Source: Streptococcus pasteurianus (GTDB lineage Bacteria > Bacillota > Bacilli > Lactobacillales > Streptococcaceae). Taken from it: 64,000 nt of DNA. This document shows positions 17,524 through 26,889 of this stretch, in pieces. The stretch covers positions 1,020,501-1,084,500 of the forward strand of contig NZ_CP039457.1 in assembly GCF_004843545.1 (NCBI RefSeq), in the 5' to 3' direction. The notes below the pieces were generated by a model that saw only the letters and a program-made list of their open reading frames with translations, was not told the origin of the DNA and did not search any database. Each line of letters starts with the position of its first letter. Within the stretch, counting starts at the first letter, position 1. The translations under genes and the position numbers were made by a program.

Positions 17524-18371
17524 TATTCAACACCTCTAATCATCATTGTTATTACTTCGTCTATATTTCCTTTTTCAATCGCTATCTGAGGATAATTTTC
17601 GATATAATACTGTTTTTGATTAGTTAAACAACTATATCCATAGCTTTCGTTTTTTGTACGTAAAATATATTGTCTATCTAATTTAGAATATTCTTCTTCA
17701 TCAACTTTAAGCAGGGCATAATCGCTTAATAATACATCAGTATCTTCGTGCATGATTACCTTTCCTTGATGTATCATATAAAGGTCATCACATAAAGTTT
17801 CTAAATCACTAGAAATATGAGAACTAATTAAAATAGAGCGTTCTTCGTCCTTTTCTATAAAATCTCTTAGCATTTCTAGTAATTCATCTCTAGCTATTAC
17901 ATCTAATCCCGCCGTTGGTTCATCAAGAATTAACAACTTTGCATTGTGTGAAACAGCAACTAAGACTTTTACTTTCGCTTTCATACCAGTTGAAAAATCT
18001 TTTATTCTTTTATTTCGTGGAAGCTGAAACTTTTTAACTTGTTCTATAAAAAATGATTTATCAAAATTTTGATATAGACTATCAATAATAGGAATAATAT
18101 CATTGATTGTTAAATATCCACTAAAGCCAGAGTCTGAAAGAACTACTCCCAAATCTTGTTTATCTTTTGCAGTAAAATCTTGTAATGACTTTCCAAGAAT
18201 ATTTATAGTTCCACTATCAAAGGAAATTAACCCTAAAATAGCTTTAAATGTAGTGCTTTTTCCTGCACCATTTTGACCAATCAAACCAGTTACATGACCT
18301 TTCTTTACTTCAAGTGAGTAATCAAGCGAAAAGTTTTCATAACTTTTTTTCAAATGTTCAATCTTTAACAT
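17523..18371 (-). CDS. ABC transporter ATP-binding protein (YtrB-like)
   Basis: A 282-residue ATPase with Walker A GQNGAGKSTT, Q-loop VLSDSGF, signature FSTGMKAKVK and Walker B LLILDEPTAGLD, then H-loop SSHISSDLE. The STGMK variant of the signature and the C-terminal extension of ~80 residues are typical of ABC-2 ATPases of the YtrB/bacitracin-export type. It follows the GntR gene by 2 bases and overlaps the permease gene, forming a three-gene operon. Confidence 0.9.
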   Translation of the reverse strand: MLKIEHLKKSYENFSLDYSLEVKKGHVTGLIGQNGAGKSTTFKAILGLISFDSGTINILGKSLQDFTAKDKQDLGVVLSDSGFSGYLTINDIIPIIDSLYQNFDKSFFIEQVKKFQLPRNKRIKDFSTGMKAKVKVLVAVSHNAKLLILDEPTAGLDVIARDELLEMLRDFIEKDEERSILISSHISSDLETLCDDLYMIHQGKVIMHEDTDVLLSDYALLKVDEEEYSKLDRQYILRTKNESYGYSCLTNQKQYYIENYPQIAIEKGNIDEVITMMIRGVE

Positions 18372-18373
18372 AT

Positions 18374-18745
18374 CTAACCCTCCAAAATTAACTCAAATAG
18401 TTTTTTTATATCTTCATCACTGATACCGTAACATCTGCCTTTTTGAATAACTCGTTCTAAATCAGTTTCTAATTCCTTTTTCTGCTCCTCTAATAAAAGC
18501 TCCGTATTTGTAGCAGTAACATACGTTCCTTTTCCATGAATTGTCACTGTAAATCCCTCATTTTCCAAGTTATCGTATGCTTTTTTTACAGTTAAAGCAC
18601 TTATTTTTAATTCTTTTGCAAGAGAACGAACAGACGGAAGATTATCATTTTCTTTTAATTTTCCATTCCGAATTAAAGTTTTAACTTGTTCTACTATTTG
18701 CTCGTAAATAGGTATCATTGAAGAATGGTTTATAATAATTCTCAT
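18374..18745 (-). CDS. GntR family transcriptional regulator (YtrA type)
   Basis: A 123-residue short GntR protein: winged helix with IYEQIVEQVKTLIRNGKLKE and LPSVRSLAKELKISALTVKK, then a ~40-residue tail that dimerises in the YtrA subfamily instead of a ligand domain. It is the first gene of the GntR-ATPase-permease operon and likely represses it. Dyads in the promoter just upstream are the probable binding site. A ribosome site, AAAGGGG, precedes the ATG. Confidence 0.9.
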   Translation of the reverse strand: MRIIINHSSMIPIYEQIVEQVKTLIRNGKLKENDNLPSVRSLAKELKISALTVKKAYDNLENEGFTVTIHGKGTYVTATNTELLLEEQKKELETDLERVIQKGRCYGISDEDIKKLFELILEG

Positions 18746-18749
18746 CTCA

Positions 18750-18800
18750 CAGCCCCTTTCTGTATAAACAGTGTATAACAGAACGATACTGTTGTCAAGT
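18750..18800 (-). promoter_or_regulatory. promoter and candidate operator of the YtrA-like operon
   Basis: The -35 TTGACA (18793-18798, read on the minus strand) and -10 TACACT (18770-18775) have a 17-bp spacer. The spacer holds AACAG-N7-CTGTT, and a partly overlapping GTAT/ATAC dyad spans the -10. A dyad within the core promoter fits repression by the GntR protein encoded immediately downstream. Confidence 0.5.
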
Positions 18801-18819
18801 GTTATATAGTGTTTTCACA

Positions 18820-19320
18820 AAAAAGAGTGAGGCGTGCAAATCTGATAAGAAATGCACGCTATATAATTTATCCTACACAATCTTCCAGTTACTATCCTTA
18901 TATAGCACAAACGCCTACTACCATACCTGCATTGCCTTTGGAATCTCATCATCTGAAATCTGGTCGGCACTCATGTATGAGCTATGATCTTGTAGCCATT
19001 CTTAAAATTTGTATTGATGTCAATATAATAGGTAGTTTCACCCCAACTTTCATTGTTGTAGTACCAATATAACCGTCATTTATTTCTTTTTAATGATATC
19101 GACATGCTCTGCATTCTTCGTCCAGCATTGTTTGCTTTCAGCATAAACGAACGGGTGTAGTTGGTAAAGCAGTGCGGTTCAATTAGCTTTTTAATGCATG
19201 TCGTTCTATTTCCATATAGCAATGACCTGTCCTCATTTTGTGAGGATTTCTTTTGATATGGTTTGCTTGAAGAGTGACTTCCAAACGACCAATTGATAAT
19301 AGTTTTTGAATGGCATATGA
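18820..19320 (-). pseudogene. degenerate coding fragments, no intact gene
   Basis: This ~500-bp stretch has no open gene. On the minus strand broken frames can be read, for example SWGETTYYIDINTNFKNGY followed after a shift by MSADQISDDEIPKAMQVW and then VLYKDSNWKIV with in-frame stops. They look like the tail of a secreted or lipoprotein gene. A hairpin GCGTGCA/TGCACGC (18832-18859) is present. It marks the right edge of the element remnant. The identity is unknown. Confidence 0.35.
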
Positions 19321-19323
19321 AAA

Positions 19324-19357
19324 CACCTCTGAGTTTATTGTTAGACTCAGAGGTGTA
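19324..19357 (-). terminator. intrinsic terminator after the GH3 genes
   Basis: Perfect 12-bp stem ACACCTCTGAGT / ACTCAGAGGTGT with a 10-base loop; on the minus strand it is followed by TTTTCAT. It ends the HAD-GH3-GH3 operon. Confidence 0.75.
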
Positions 19358-19432
19358 TCTACTGTTGTTTTTAAGTTAATTTTAACATTGATTTCTAATA
19401 AGGAGGTTAGATTTATGAAAGTTTTTTGTCAA

Positions 19433-21157
19433 TTATAATTTTGCTTGCCACTTATTAGCCCAAACTAAGTCATTGGCTTGACCTTTAAAGGCTGCTTTTC
19501 CTTCTAGACAGTCTAAGAGGGATTCAATAGTATTAGCATTATGATGATAAGCGTTAACAGCCGTTTTAACCATAGTAACATCATGCAGATGGGTTGTATA
19601 GTTGAGGGAAACAAAGACTGTTGGTACTTCGTGAACATACCATGGTACTTCATTAGACATGGCTGTCTTCCATTGGATACGATAGTTATTTTGAGCCCCA
19701 TAGCCAATGACATGAGCAACAGTCAATGCCAAATCTACGTTGTGACGATAAGTTAAAGTTTCACCTTTGACACGAGTGTTACCATCATTAATCGTTACTT
19801 CATAGCCCCTTGCTTCTAGGGCTTGTTTCAGATTTTCAAGTACTTCATCATTTGTAGCCATAATACCTCCTTTTTCCCCCTCCAAATAGTATAGACGAAT
19901 GCGTCTGTGAGTTTCTGGGCTAATTGGGAGATTTCCTTGGGTATCTTTTAAAAGAGTAATAGCCTTTTGCGAAGCTTCTTTTTGCCAAGCCAGGTGCTCT
20001 TCACACCCGATAACGGCAAGTTCTTCAGGAGATTTAAGAAGACTACCATCAGCTTGTTTGATATGGAGATTTAATTTTGCTTTTAGACCTAAAATACGAC
20101 GTACTGCGTCATCTAAACGTTCTTTAGAAATCACTCCTTCTTGGTAACCTTTGAGCATGAAGTTAAAATCTTCTTCCATATCATTAAAGAATAAGAACAT
20201 GTCACAGCCTGCTGCGATGGCTCTTGGTACATAGTCCTCTCTCCGCATAGCCGAGGTCATTCCAAGCATATGTGAGGCATCAGTAATCACTAATCCGTTA
20301 AAATCAAGGCGAGTTTTTAAGAGATCTGTAATCAATTCTGGTGCTAAAGTAGCAGGTAAAATATCCTCATCAGTCAGCTCTGGGTTTAGTTCTTTTTGAT
20401 AATGAGGTAATGCGATATGGCCAGCCATAATCATTTCAACCCCACGATTTATATGATGACGATAAACTTGCCCAAAACTTTCTTCCCAACGTTCTGGACT
20501 TAATTCATTGACCCCCAAGACTAGATGTTGATCGCGCTCTTCAGTTCCATCACCGGGAAAATGCTTAATACACTGAATGATATCTCCCTCTGCTGTCAAT
20601 CCGTCTAGATAGGCTGAAGTGTAGGTTATCACATCTTGGGCTGTTGTACCATATGCTCGCGTGTTGACGATGGTGTTGCGCCAATTTTCTAGAATGTCTA
20701 CACATGGATCAAAATTAACATTGACCCCTAGGGCTTTTTCTTCTCTAGCTGAAACAAGACCAGCATGGTACGCAACCCATGGATCGCGACTGGCTTCTGA
20801 TTGCGCTCCAGAAGAAATATAAGTTCCTCCCGTCACTGCACCATCTCCACCAGAATCACAGTTAGCTGCTACTAATAAAGGAACTTTACTGTGGCTTTGT
20901 AGGTCATTCAAGAGAGTCTGCACCTGTTCAGGAGTACCATTCATGTAACGCGCACCACCGATATGGTATTTTTCTAAAATTTCTTTATTGGTTAATTGAT
21001 TGCCGCTAAAAGCATCTTCACCAAAGAAAAAGAGGTTAACAAAGAGTTGTCCGATTTTTTCTTCATCACTTAATTGGCTTAGAGTCTTTTCTACCCAAGC
21101 TAGTTGTTGATCATTAAGTTGATAAGGTTTTTGTTTTAAATTGACTGTTTTTGGCAT
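19433..21157 (-). CDS. glycoside hydrolase family 3 protein (beta-N-acetylhexosaminidase-like)
   Basis: A 574-residue GH3 enzyme without signal peptide, so cytoplasmic. The N-terminal TIM barrel carries CIKHFPGDGTEERDQH (near 187-202), the NagZ-type loop whose Asp-His pair serves as acid/base. The nucleophile Asp is in LVITDASHMLGM near 293. A C-terminal alpha/beta domain follows (~400-574). NagZ-like GH3 enzymes release N-acetylglucosamine, by hydrolysis or sometimes phosphorolysis. It is 43 bases from a paralogue of similar size. Together with the neighbouring glucuronidases, release of GlcNAc from GlcA-GlcNAc oligosaccharides is plausible but inferred. Confidence 0.85.
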   Translation of the reverse strand: MPKTVNLKQKPYQLNDQQLAWVEKTLSQLSDEEKIGQLFVNLFFFGEDAFSGNQLTNKEILEKYHIGGARYMNGTPEQVQTLLNDLQSHSKVPLLVAANCDSGGDGAVTGGTYISSGAQSEASRDPWVAYHAGLVSAREEKALGVNVNFDPCVDILENWRNTIVNTRAYGTTAQDVITYTSAYLDGLTAEGDIIQCIKHFPGDGTEERDQHLVLGVNELSPERWEESFGQVYRHHINRGVEMIMAGHIALPHYQKELNPELTDEDILPATLAPELITDLLKTRLDFNGLVITDASHMLGMTSAMRREDYVPRAIAAGCDMFLFFNDMEEDFNFMLKGYQEGVISKERLDDAVRRILGLKAKLNLHIKQADGSLLKSPEELAVIGCEEHLAWQKEASQKAITLLKDTQGNLPISPETHRRIRLYYLEGEKGGIMATNDEVLENLKQALEARGYEVTINDGNTRVKGETLTYRHNVDLALTVAHVIGYGAQNNYRIQWKTAMSNEVPWYVHEVPTVFVSLNYTTHLHDVTMVKTAVNAYHHNANTIESLLDCLEGKAAFKGQANDLVWANKWQAKL

Positions 21158-21200
21158 ATACTATTCCTTTCTTTTTTTATCAGATTAAGCGTTTATTACT

Positions 21201-22991
21201 TTAATACTCTCGCCATAAGTGAGTATCAATTAGACCACAGAAGGCATCCACAGGAGAAACACCTGTGAAAGTTGATTCGCCAGCTAATTTTTCAACCAGA
21301 TATTTCATCGTATTATCTTTGCCGTCATAAGCATTAATATAAGTTCCTACTTGTGGCATGTCCGCAAGGGCAAAAGCATGTTGTACAGAAACTACAATAG
21401 TTGGAATCTCATGCACATAAAACGGCTGATCTGGTGTGCCTTTAGCTGCTGGCCATACAATTCTTTGAACAGTTCCGCCAGAATTGACATCCACTAAGTT
21501 AAGGATTAAATCATAATGATCTGTTAAATTTGAAATTGGTTGCTTTTGAGCATAAACATTAGCGATAGCCGCTGCGCGTTCATTTTCAGGTAACTGCATA
21601 ATTCGTTCTTCAGTTGATTCCCAAACTGTTACGTCATGTCCCCGTGCTTGTAGTAGGTCTTTAACTACATTTGAAGCTCGTTTTTTCTGACCGGCAATCA
21701 TGGCCCCAAAACCTCCTTTATGCCCTTCCACATTAACAATCAAAATGCGTTTGTAGCGATCAGGGGTAACAGGCAAAATATCTTTTTGTTTATCTTTAAC
21801 AAGGGTAATGGCTTTATCAGCAACTTCATCTGCAATAGCTTGTGATTCCTTAGTGTTAATAAGGGATAGCGCTTCTTCTTTTGGTAACATAATTTCCTCA
21901 CGGCGCCCTTCAAATAAATGTAGTCCCAAACGTGCTTTCAAACCAAGGGTGCGTCGAAGGGCATCATGTAACCTTTCTTCAGTAAGAATACCCGCTTCAT
22001 ATCCTTCTTTCATCCATTGTAAATCTTCTTCTGGGGCGTTAAAGAATAGAAAGAGATCACAACCTGCTTCTACAGCTGTTGGTAACATGAGACGACGTGG
22101 CATAGAAGCTGTCATAGCAACCATGTGTGAGGCGTCTGTCACAATAACTCCGTTGTAACCAAGTTCGCCACGTAATAATTCATCTAGCAGAGTCTTATTG
22201 AGTGAGGCAGGCAACATATCATCCCAATCTCGTTCAGGGTGCATTTCTTTTTCCACTTTTGGCAAATGAATATGTCCTGCCATAATACCAGGAAGTCCTG
22301 CATCAACCAGTTCGCCATAAATACGACCAAAAGTAGTTATCCACTCTTCCTTAGTCATTGGATTTGAAGCAAAAGACAAATGATGATCACGTTCGTCAAT
22401 TCCGTCTCCTGGGAAATGTTTGGCAAATGGCATAATCCCCTGCTCCATGATTCCTTTCATATATTCTTTTGACAAGGTAATAACTTGGTCTACATTGGAT
22501 CCCCAGTTACGATTAGCGATAATTGGGTTACGCCAGTTGCGTGTTAAATCAACTATAGGTGCAAATGATACATTACAACCAACTGCTGCCGCTTCAATAC
22601 CTGCTATACGTCCCATTTCGTAAGCATATTTTGGATCGTTGGTGGCAGCAATCTTAATTTCATCTCCAATTTTGGTACCATCAGTAACAGCACCATCTCC
22701 ACCAGCCTCTGTATTAGCAGCTATTAACAAAGGGATTTTTGACTTAGTTTGTAAAATATGGTTTTGTTCCCAAATTTCATCAGCCTTCCCTTTATTGTAA
22801 CGAACGGCAGCAATCTTATAATCTTTCAATACCTGCGTCAAATACTCTTCTGTGCGACTAGATCCCATATTGACAAAAAGTTGACCAATTTTTTCATCTA
22901 AGTTCATAGAAGCTATGGTTGATTCGACCCATGTAATGGCTTGAGCATCTAAGCAATAGGGTTTTTGTGTTAAATCTACTAAATGTGCCAT
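21201..22991 (-). CDS. glycoside hydrolase family 3 protein, paralogue
   Basis: A 596-residue cytoplasmic GH3 enzyme and diverged duplicate of the next gene. The loop FAKHFPGDGIDERDHHLSF (near 192-210) keeps the NagZ-type Asp-His pair, and VIVTDASHMVAMTASM (near 300) has the nucleophile Asp. The C-terminal domain (~400-596) includes ILIVNVEGHKGGFGAMI. Two paralogues in tandem suggest different linkages or partner sugars. The gene lies 10 bases after the HAD phosphatase and shares its promoter. Confidence 0.85.
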   Translation of the reverse strand: MAHLVDLTQKPYCLDAQAITWVESTIASMNLDEKIGQLFVNMGSSRTEEYLTQVLKDYKIAAVRYNKGKADEIWEQNHILQTKSKIPLLIAANTEAGGDGAVTDGTKIGDEIKIAATNDPKYAYEMGRIAGIEAAAVGCNVSFAPIVDLTRNWRNPIIANRNWGSNVDQVITLSKEYMKGIMEQGIMPFAKHFPGDGIDERDHHLSFASNPMTKEEWITTFGRIYGELVDAGLPGIMAGHIHLPKVEKEMHPERDWDDMLPASLNKTLLDELLRGELGYNGVIVTDASHMVAMTASMPRRLMLPTAVEAGCDLFLFFNAPEEDLQWMKEGYEAGILTEERLHDALRRTLGLKARLGLHLFEGRREEIMLPKEEALSLINTKESQAIADEVADKAITLVKDKQKDILPVTPDRYKRILIVNVEGHKGGFGAMIAGQKKRASNVVKDLLQARGHDVTVWESTEERIMQLPENERAAAIANVYAQKQPISNLTDHYDLILNLVDVNSGGTVQRIVWPAAKGTPDQPFYVHEIPTIVVSVQHAFALADMPQVGTYINAYDGKDNTMKYLVEKLAGESTFTGVSPVDAFCGLIDTHLWREY

Positions 22992-23001
22992 AAAGACTCT
23001 C

Positions 23002-23802
23002 CTATTCTAAATTTTCCCAAAATGATTGTTTTAACTGTTCTAATTCTTCTGTAGAGACATGTCCGCTTATAAACTTTTGTGAAAAAGAATCTTTAAGATT
23101 TTTCCACGATTCTGTTTCCTTACCAACTAATATGGGATAAAACGCAACCTGATTTTGTTCAGCAGCAGCTAAATCACCTGGAGAATCTCCAACCATTAAA
23201 AGATGGTCTCGCTTGTATCCTTCAGCTACTAGAGCAGCAATAACATCCTCTTTTTTTCCAAAATCTTGACAATATAAGTTATCCACGTAACCAATTAGTG
23301 CTTGGTCACTCCACTCTTCTTCAACAGCCTCACGGTTGGCAGATGATACTACATAGACTTTTCCTAACTCATGAAGCATAGCTAAACCTTCTTGAACGCC
23401 TACAAACGCAAGAGCATCACCTTGATATTCTTTAATATGTTGATTTACCTCCTTTGACCACTTCAATGCTTTCTCTAAATCATCTGATGGATTTTGCTTT
23501 AACTCCTTCTCTAAAGAGGCATTAGATAGAGATGGTGTTGAATCAACCCATTGTTTCAATTTATCAATACCACCAATATCACCATACTCTAATCCCATGA
23601 CTAATCCAACAAAACGATTGACTCCTCTTGTTCTACTAAAAAGGTTGATATAATCCCATTTTTTCAAAAAATCTTCTTGATTTGGAACTTTAAAAACTTT
23701 AGCAGCTAATGGTCCAAAAAAGAGCTGATGTTTATAGGTCATTGTATCCATTGCACAACCATCTGAGTCAATGCAAAAAGCATATTCTTTATTTTTAGAC
23801 AT
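23002..23802 (-). CDS. HAD family hydrolase (phosphatase)
   Basis: A 266-residue haloacid dehalogenase-type protein. Motif I is CIDSDGCAMDTM (Asp nucleophile near 12), motif II YVVSSANRE, and motif IV MVGDSPGDLAAA. A helical cap inserted between motifs I and II (~25-130) is typical of sugar-phosphate phosphatases. It is the first gene of an operon with two GH3 enzymes, so its substrate may be a phosphorylated sugar released by them, for example by phosphorolysis. The substrate cannot be read from the sequence. Confidence 0.85.
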   Translation of the reverse strand: MSKNKEYAFCIDSDGCAMDTMTYKHQLFFGPLAAKVFKVPNQEDFLKKWDYINLFSRTRGVNRFVGLVMGLEYGDIGGIDKLKQWVDSTPSLSNASLEKELKQNPSDDLEKALKWSKEVNQHIKEYQGDALAFVGVQEGLAMLHELGKVYVVSSANREAVEEEWSDQALIGYVDNLYCQDFGKKEDVIAALVAEGYKRDHLLMVGDSPGDLAAAEQNQVAFYPILVGKETESWKNLKDSFSQKFISGHVSTEELEQLKQSFWENLE

Positions 23803-23828
23803 GATTATAACTCCTTTTTACTCTAAAA

Positions 23829-23872
23829 TCATCTGATGAATTAAGTATATCACCTCAGGAAAGCGCTGTCAA
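23829..23872 (-). promoter_or_regulatory. promoter with GntR operator and cre site, HAD-GH3 operon
   Basis: The -35 TTGACA (23867-23872) and -10 TATACT (23844-23849) have an exact 17-bp spacer. The operator TCATC-T-GATGA (23829-23839) covers the start of transcription. GGAAAGCGCTGTCA (23858-23871) matches the CcpA cre consensus at 13 of 14 positions and overlaps the -35. This predicts repression by the local FCD-GntR protein and carbon catabolite repression. Confidence 0.75.
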
Positions 23873-24299
23873 TTGATAATCGATTTTTTAACTAAAAAAA
23901 CAGTGCTAAAATGTAAATTATCCGCATAAATACAGTATTTAAAAGAAAAAAATATCAGGAAATTTACAACTAATGAAATAGCCTTATGTAACGACTTATA
24001 GAAAGTTATAGAAGAACAACACTTGAAATTGACTGTCTTTTTCTATGCCGTAAAAGGGTAGACTATTTCATTTCTGCTTGATTGTTCTAAAACTTATTAG
24101 TTTGCGTTTTGTCAAGGGCTTGTTGCGAATGCAATTATGAAGAAACCACAACTTTCAGTAGAACAAAATTTTTAATAACGAGTTAGCTATCTACTGATGG
24201 TCGATTGACTCACTTGATCCTATTGACTTGATTGTTTTCATGATTAAGAACTACTAATTGAACAATCTCTAGTTTCCCCTATACTGATTTTAAACATAT

Positions 24300-24362
24300 A
24301 AAAACCCCTCTTAGTAATGTCTAGTGAATTTTTGTTTTTCACTGTCCACTAACTATTAGGGG
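24300..24362 (-). terminator. long bulged terminator hairpin after the GH79 gene
   Basis: CCCCT (24305-24309) pairs with AGGGG (24358-24362), with further pairing inside (TTAGT/ACTAA, AGTGAA/TTCACT). On the minus strand the stem is followed by TTTTT. The ~430 bp between it and the promoter of the HAD operon (23873-24299) holds no gene I can support. Confidence 0.6.
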
Positions 24363-24397
24363 AGTATATTAAAACGAGGTTTGTCTTTTTTATCTTC

Positions 24398-25930
24398 TTA
24401 AATTATGATAAATACGCATTCTGTTGGATTAATAATTAGTTCACTACCTGAAAATACTTCTCCTACTAGTTCAGGCAAGGTTCCATCCTCTCTTAAGGAT
24501 AGTGTTTCACCATTTAGAGTGATTTTATCAGCGCGTTTTTGACCATCCTTACCAGATAAACGGTAAATATGTGCTTCTGATTCTAACTTCAAACTAGTCG
24601 CTTCCAGCTCGGAATTATTAATAATTAAAATTGCTTTTCCATCCTTTTGGTCTTTGCGAGAATGAACAAAAACATGGGCTCCCTCTTGGATTGGAATTTG
24701 ACTATCAAAAACTTCTGTTCCCATCAAACGGTTCCATAATAATACCGCAAAATAGTTTGGTCTTGGATCAAATACTTGACGTGCTAAATAACCATAATCT
24801 GATGAAGCTAAGGTATTATGGAAAATAATACCGTCGGTAAGTTTTGCAAATGTTCCCATTTCATTTAAGGTCCGCGGAACATCTAAGTAAGTAGAGGCCC
24901 AAGTATTTCCTCCCCCACCAGCATCACCTGACTCAGTTACCCACATTTCTGCACCCGGAACAAATCGATCACGTAATGGCAGGTAAGTTTTACAAAAATC
25001 TGAGGCTACAGACAAGTAGGCTTCTGATAATGCATCTTCTGACGACCAATGGCCTTCTGGCATAACCGAAGCAAGACGTTCTGAAATACCGTTATAGTAA
25101 TGGTAAGAAAAGATGTCTAATGGAACCCTCGTACCTTCTAATAAATCTTCGCAATTAACAGTTTCACGAGCTACCTGCTCAACACCACCAGCACCACTTT
25201 GATTATTTGGATTTCCGAAAGTGATATCATCTCCACCAGTTGAACTTGGACCGACTTTTAAACAATTTGGATAATGTTCTTCCAACCATTGGAAAAATAA
25301 ATCTTGGTCACGACGGTAATGTGCAGCAGTGTAACCTTTTGGAAATCCAGTATCTTCTAACATATTTGGTTCATTGGCGAATTCAACAGCTTCAATCGGA
25401 ACACCATATGCCTGACTTAGTTCAAAGATTTTTTCAGCTTCAGTCGGATGCCAAGGCTCTTCAGCTGAATGTAAACCTGGGCAATTGGCCATTGAAATTT
25501 TTAAATGGCCTCCAACGGCTTTAACAAAATCAAGAACCCCAATCCACTGTTCTTTAGTAAGAACATTAAGATATCCTTGAGGAGGTTTACCTCCTGTTTC
25601 ATCAACAAAATCATAGTAAGTTTTTGTTGACCAAGTTCCTGAAACTCTAATCCATGCTTCCCCTAGAGCTTTGGTTAAATAACGAAGTTTTTCATTTGAC
25701 AAGTCAATAGGATCATATTCTTGCATCAAATCCTTATACATAGCCTCAATCCCATCATTTGAAGGTTCAACATAAAACGCTTCTTTACCAGAAATCTGAT
25801 CGTCTGAGTAAGCCTTCCAAAAAGTTCCACCTGTTACTTCAGCAAACTCCACATTGTATGAAGCTAAAAGTGGATTGATATCACGAATTTTATGTAAATT
25901 ATCTAAATCAAGTGTAATAGTTTTAGTCAT
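24398..25930 (-). CDS. glycoside hydrolase family 79-like (heparanase/beta-glucuronidase-like)
   Basis: A 510-residue protein without signal peptide. A TIM barrel carries AVEFANEPNMLED (probable acid/base Glu, ~183) and MWVTESGDAGGGGNTW (probable nucleophile Glu, ~333). It ends with a C-terminal beta-sandwich (~420-510). These patterns match GH79 enzymes, which act on beta-glucuronosyl linkages in heparan-type and other glucuronides. It lies 33 bases after uxuB and is the last gene of the uronate operon, so glucuronate release is the likely role. GH30/GH39-like enzymes share the fold, so the family call is probable rather than certain. Confidence 0.72.
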   Translation of the reverse strand: MTKTITLDLDNLHKIRDINPLLASYNVEFAEVTGGTFWKAYSDDQISGKEAFYVEPSNDGIEAMYKDLMQEYDPIDLSNEKLRYLTKALGEAWIRVSGTWSTKTYYDFVDETGGKPPQGYLNVLTKEQWIGVLDFVKAVGGHLKISMANCPGLHSAEEPWHPTEAEKIFELSQAYGVPIEAVEFANEPNMLEDTGFPKGYTAAHYRRDQDLFFQWLEEHYPNCLKVGPSSTGGDDITFGNPNNQSGAGGVEQVARETVNCEDLLEGTRVPLDIFSYHYYNGISERLASVMPEGHWSSEDALSEAYLSVASDFCKTYLPLRDRFVPGAEMWVTESGDAGGGGNTWASTYLDVPRTLNEMGTFAKLTDGIIFHNTLASSDYGYLARQVFDPRPNYFAVLLWNRLMGTEVFDSQIPIQEGAHVFVHSRKDQKDGKAILIINNSELEATSLKLESEAHIYRLSGKDGQKRADKITLNGETLSLREDGTLPELVGEVFSGSELIINPTECVFIII

Positions 25931-25963
25931 AATACTCTCCTTATTAAATTGTTAGAGCGTTAT

Positions 25964-26803
25964 TTAAACACCAGAATAAGCTGAAAAACCACCGTCAATA
26001 GGAAGGACAACTCCATTTACAAAACTTGCTGATTTTTCATCTGCCAAAAAGAAGAGACCACCAATCAATTCTTCTGCTTCCCCAAAGCGATTCATTGGGG
26101 TTTGATTAAGAATTTTTTCCGCACGCTCTGAAGGTGAACCGTCTTTGTTAAAAAGAAGACCTCTATTCTGGTTAGTTACAAGAAAACCTGGAGCGATAGC
26201 ATTACAACGAATACCAACTTTTGAAAAATGTACTGCTAACCACTGGGTAAAGTTTGAAATAGCGGCTTTAGCACCAGAATAAGCAGGGATTTTAGTCAAA
26301 GGAGTAAAAGCGTTCATAGAAGAAATATTGACAATGTTTGCTCCTTTACGCCCAACCATATCTTGTGCAAAGACTTGAGTTGGAAGCAATGTGCCCAAGT
26401 AATTAAGGTTGAACACAAATTCAATACCTGATTGGTCAAGATCAAAAAATGTTTTTGTATCTTCAGGTAAATTTGTTTGATGGAATTCATTATCGGTAGT
26501 AGCTTTAGGATTGTTTCCACCTGCACCATTAATGAGAATATCTGTTGGTCCAAAGTCTGCCAGTACCGCTTGACGGACTTCTTCTAAATTATCTTTATCT
26601 AGAACATTAACTTTGTATGCTTTAGCGACACCTCCATTGACTTCAATCTCATCAACAAATTTTTGTGCCGCTTCTTGATTCAAATCTAATAATGCAACTT
26701 TGGCACCTGCTTTGGCGAATTCCTTTGCCATGTAACCGCAGAGTACACCCCCAGCTCCAGTAACCACTACTACTTTATCTTTAAATTCAATAACTTTAGA
26801 CAT
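25964..26803 (-). CDS. uxuB: D-mannonate oxidoreductase (fructuronate reductase), SDR type
   Basis: A 279-residue short-chain dehydrogenase with nucleotide-binding VVVTGAGGVLCGYMAKEFA (~10-28), NINNGAGGNN-type motif LINGAGGNNPKA (~92) and catalytic YSGAKAA (~175). The end LPIDGGFSAYSGV is typical of sugar-acid SDRs. In Firmicute glucuronate clusters this SDR (YjmF/UxuB type) interconverts fructuronate and mannonate. The context between uxuA and a glucuronidase supports this. An IS110 relic separates it from uxuA, so its expression may now rely on read-through or a new promoter. Confidence 0.85.
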   Translation of the reverse strand: MSKVIEFKDKVVVVTGAGGVLCGYMAKEFAKAGAKVALLDLNQEAAQKFVDEIEVNGGVAKAYKVNVLDKDNLEEVRQAVLADFGPTDILINGAGGNNPKATTDNEFHQTNLPEDTKTFFDLDQSGIEFVFNLNYLGTLLPTQVFAQDMVGRKGANIVNISSMNAFTPLTKIPAYSGAKAAISNFTQWLAVHFSKVGIRCNAIAPGFLVTNQNRGLLFNKDGSPSERAEKILNQTPMNRFGEAEELIGGLFFLADEKSASFVNGVVLPIDGGFSAYSGV

Positions 26804-26889
26804 AAGTTTACCTTATATTTATGTTAGTGGGGAACTCCCACCAATATAAACCCTTTCTTTAATTATCTTTAGAGTTGCTTTATACTTAA

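Noticed and set aside
23873..24299. Possible transposase or other gene remnants between the HAD operon promoter and the GH79 terminator
   Set aside because: Only short disconnected peptide patches in several frames; nothing could be assigned to a family.
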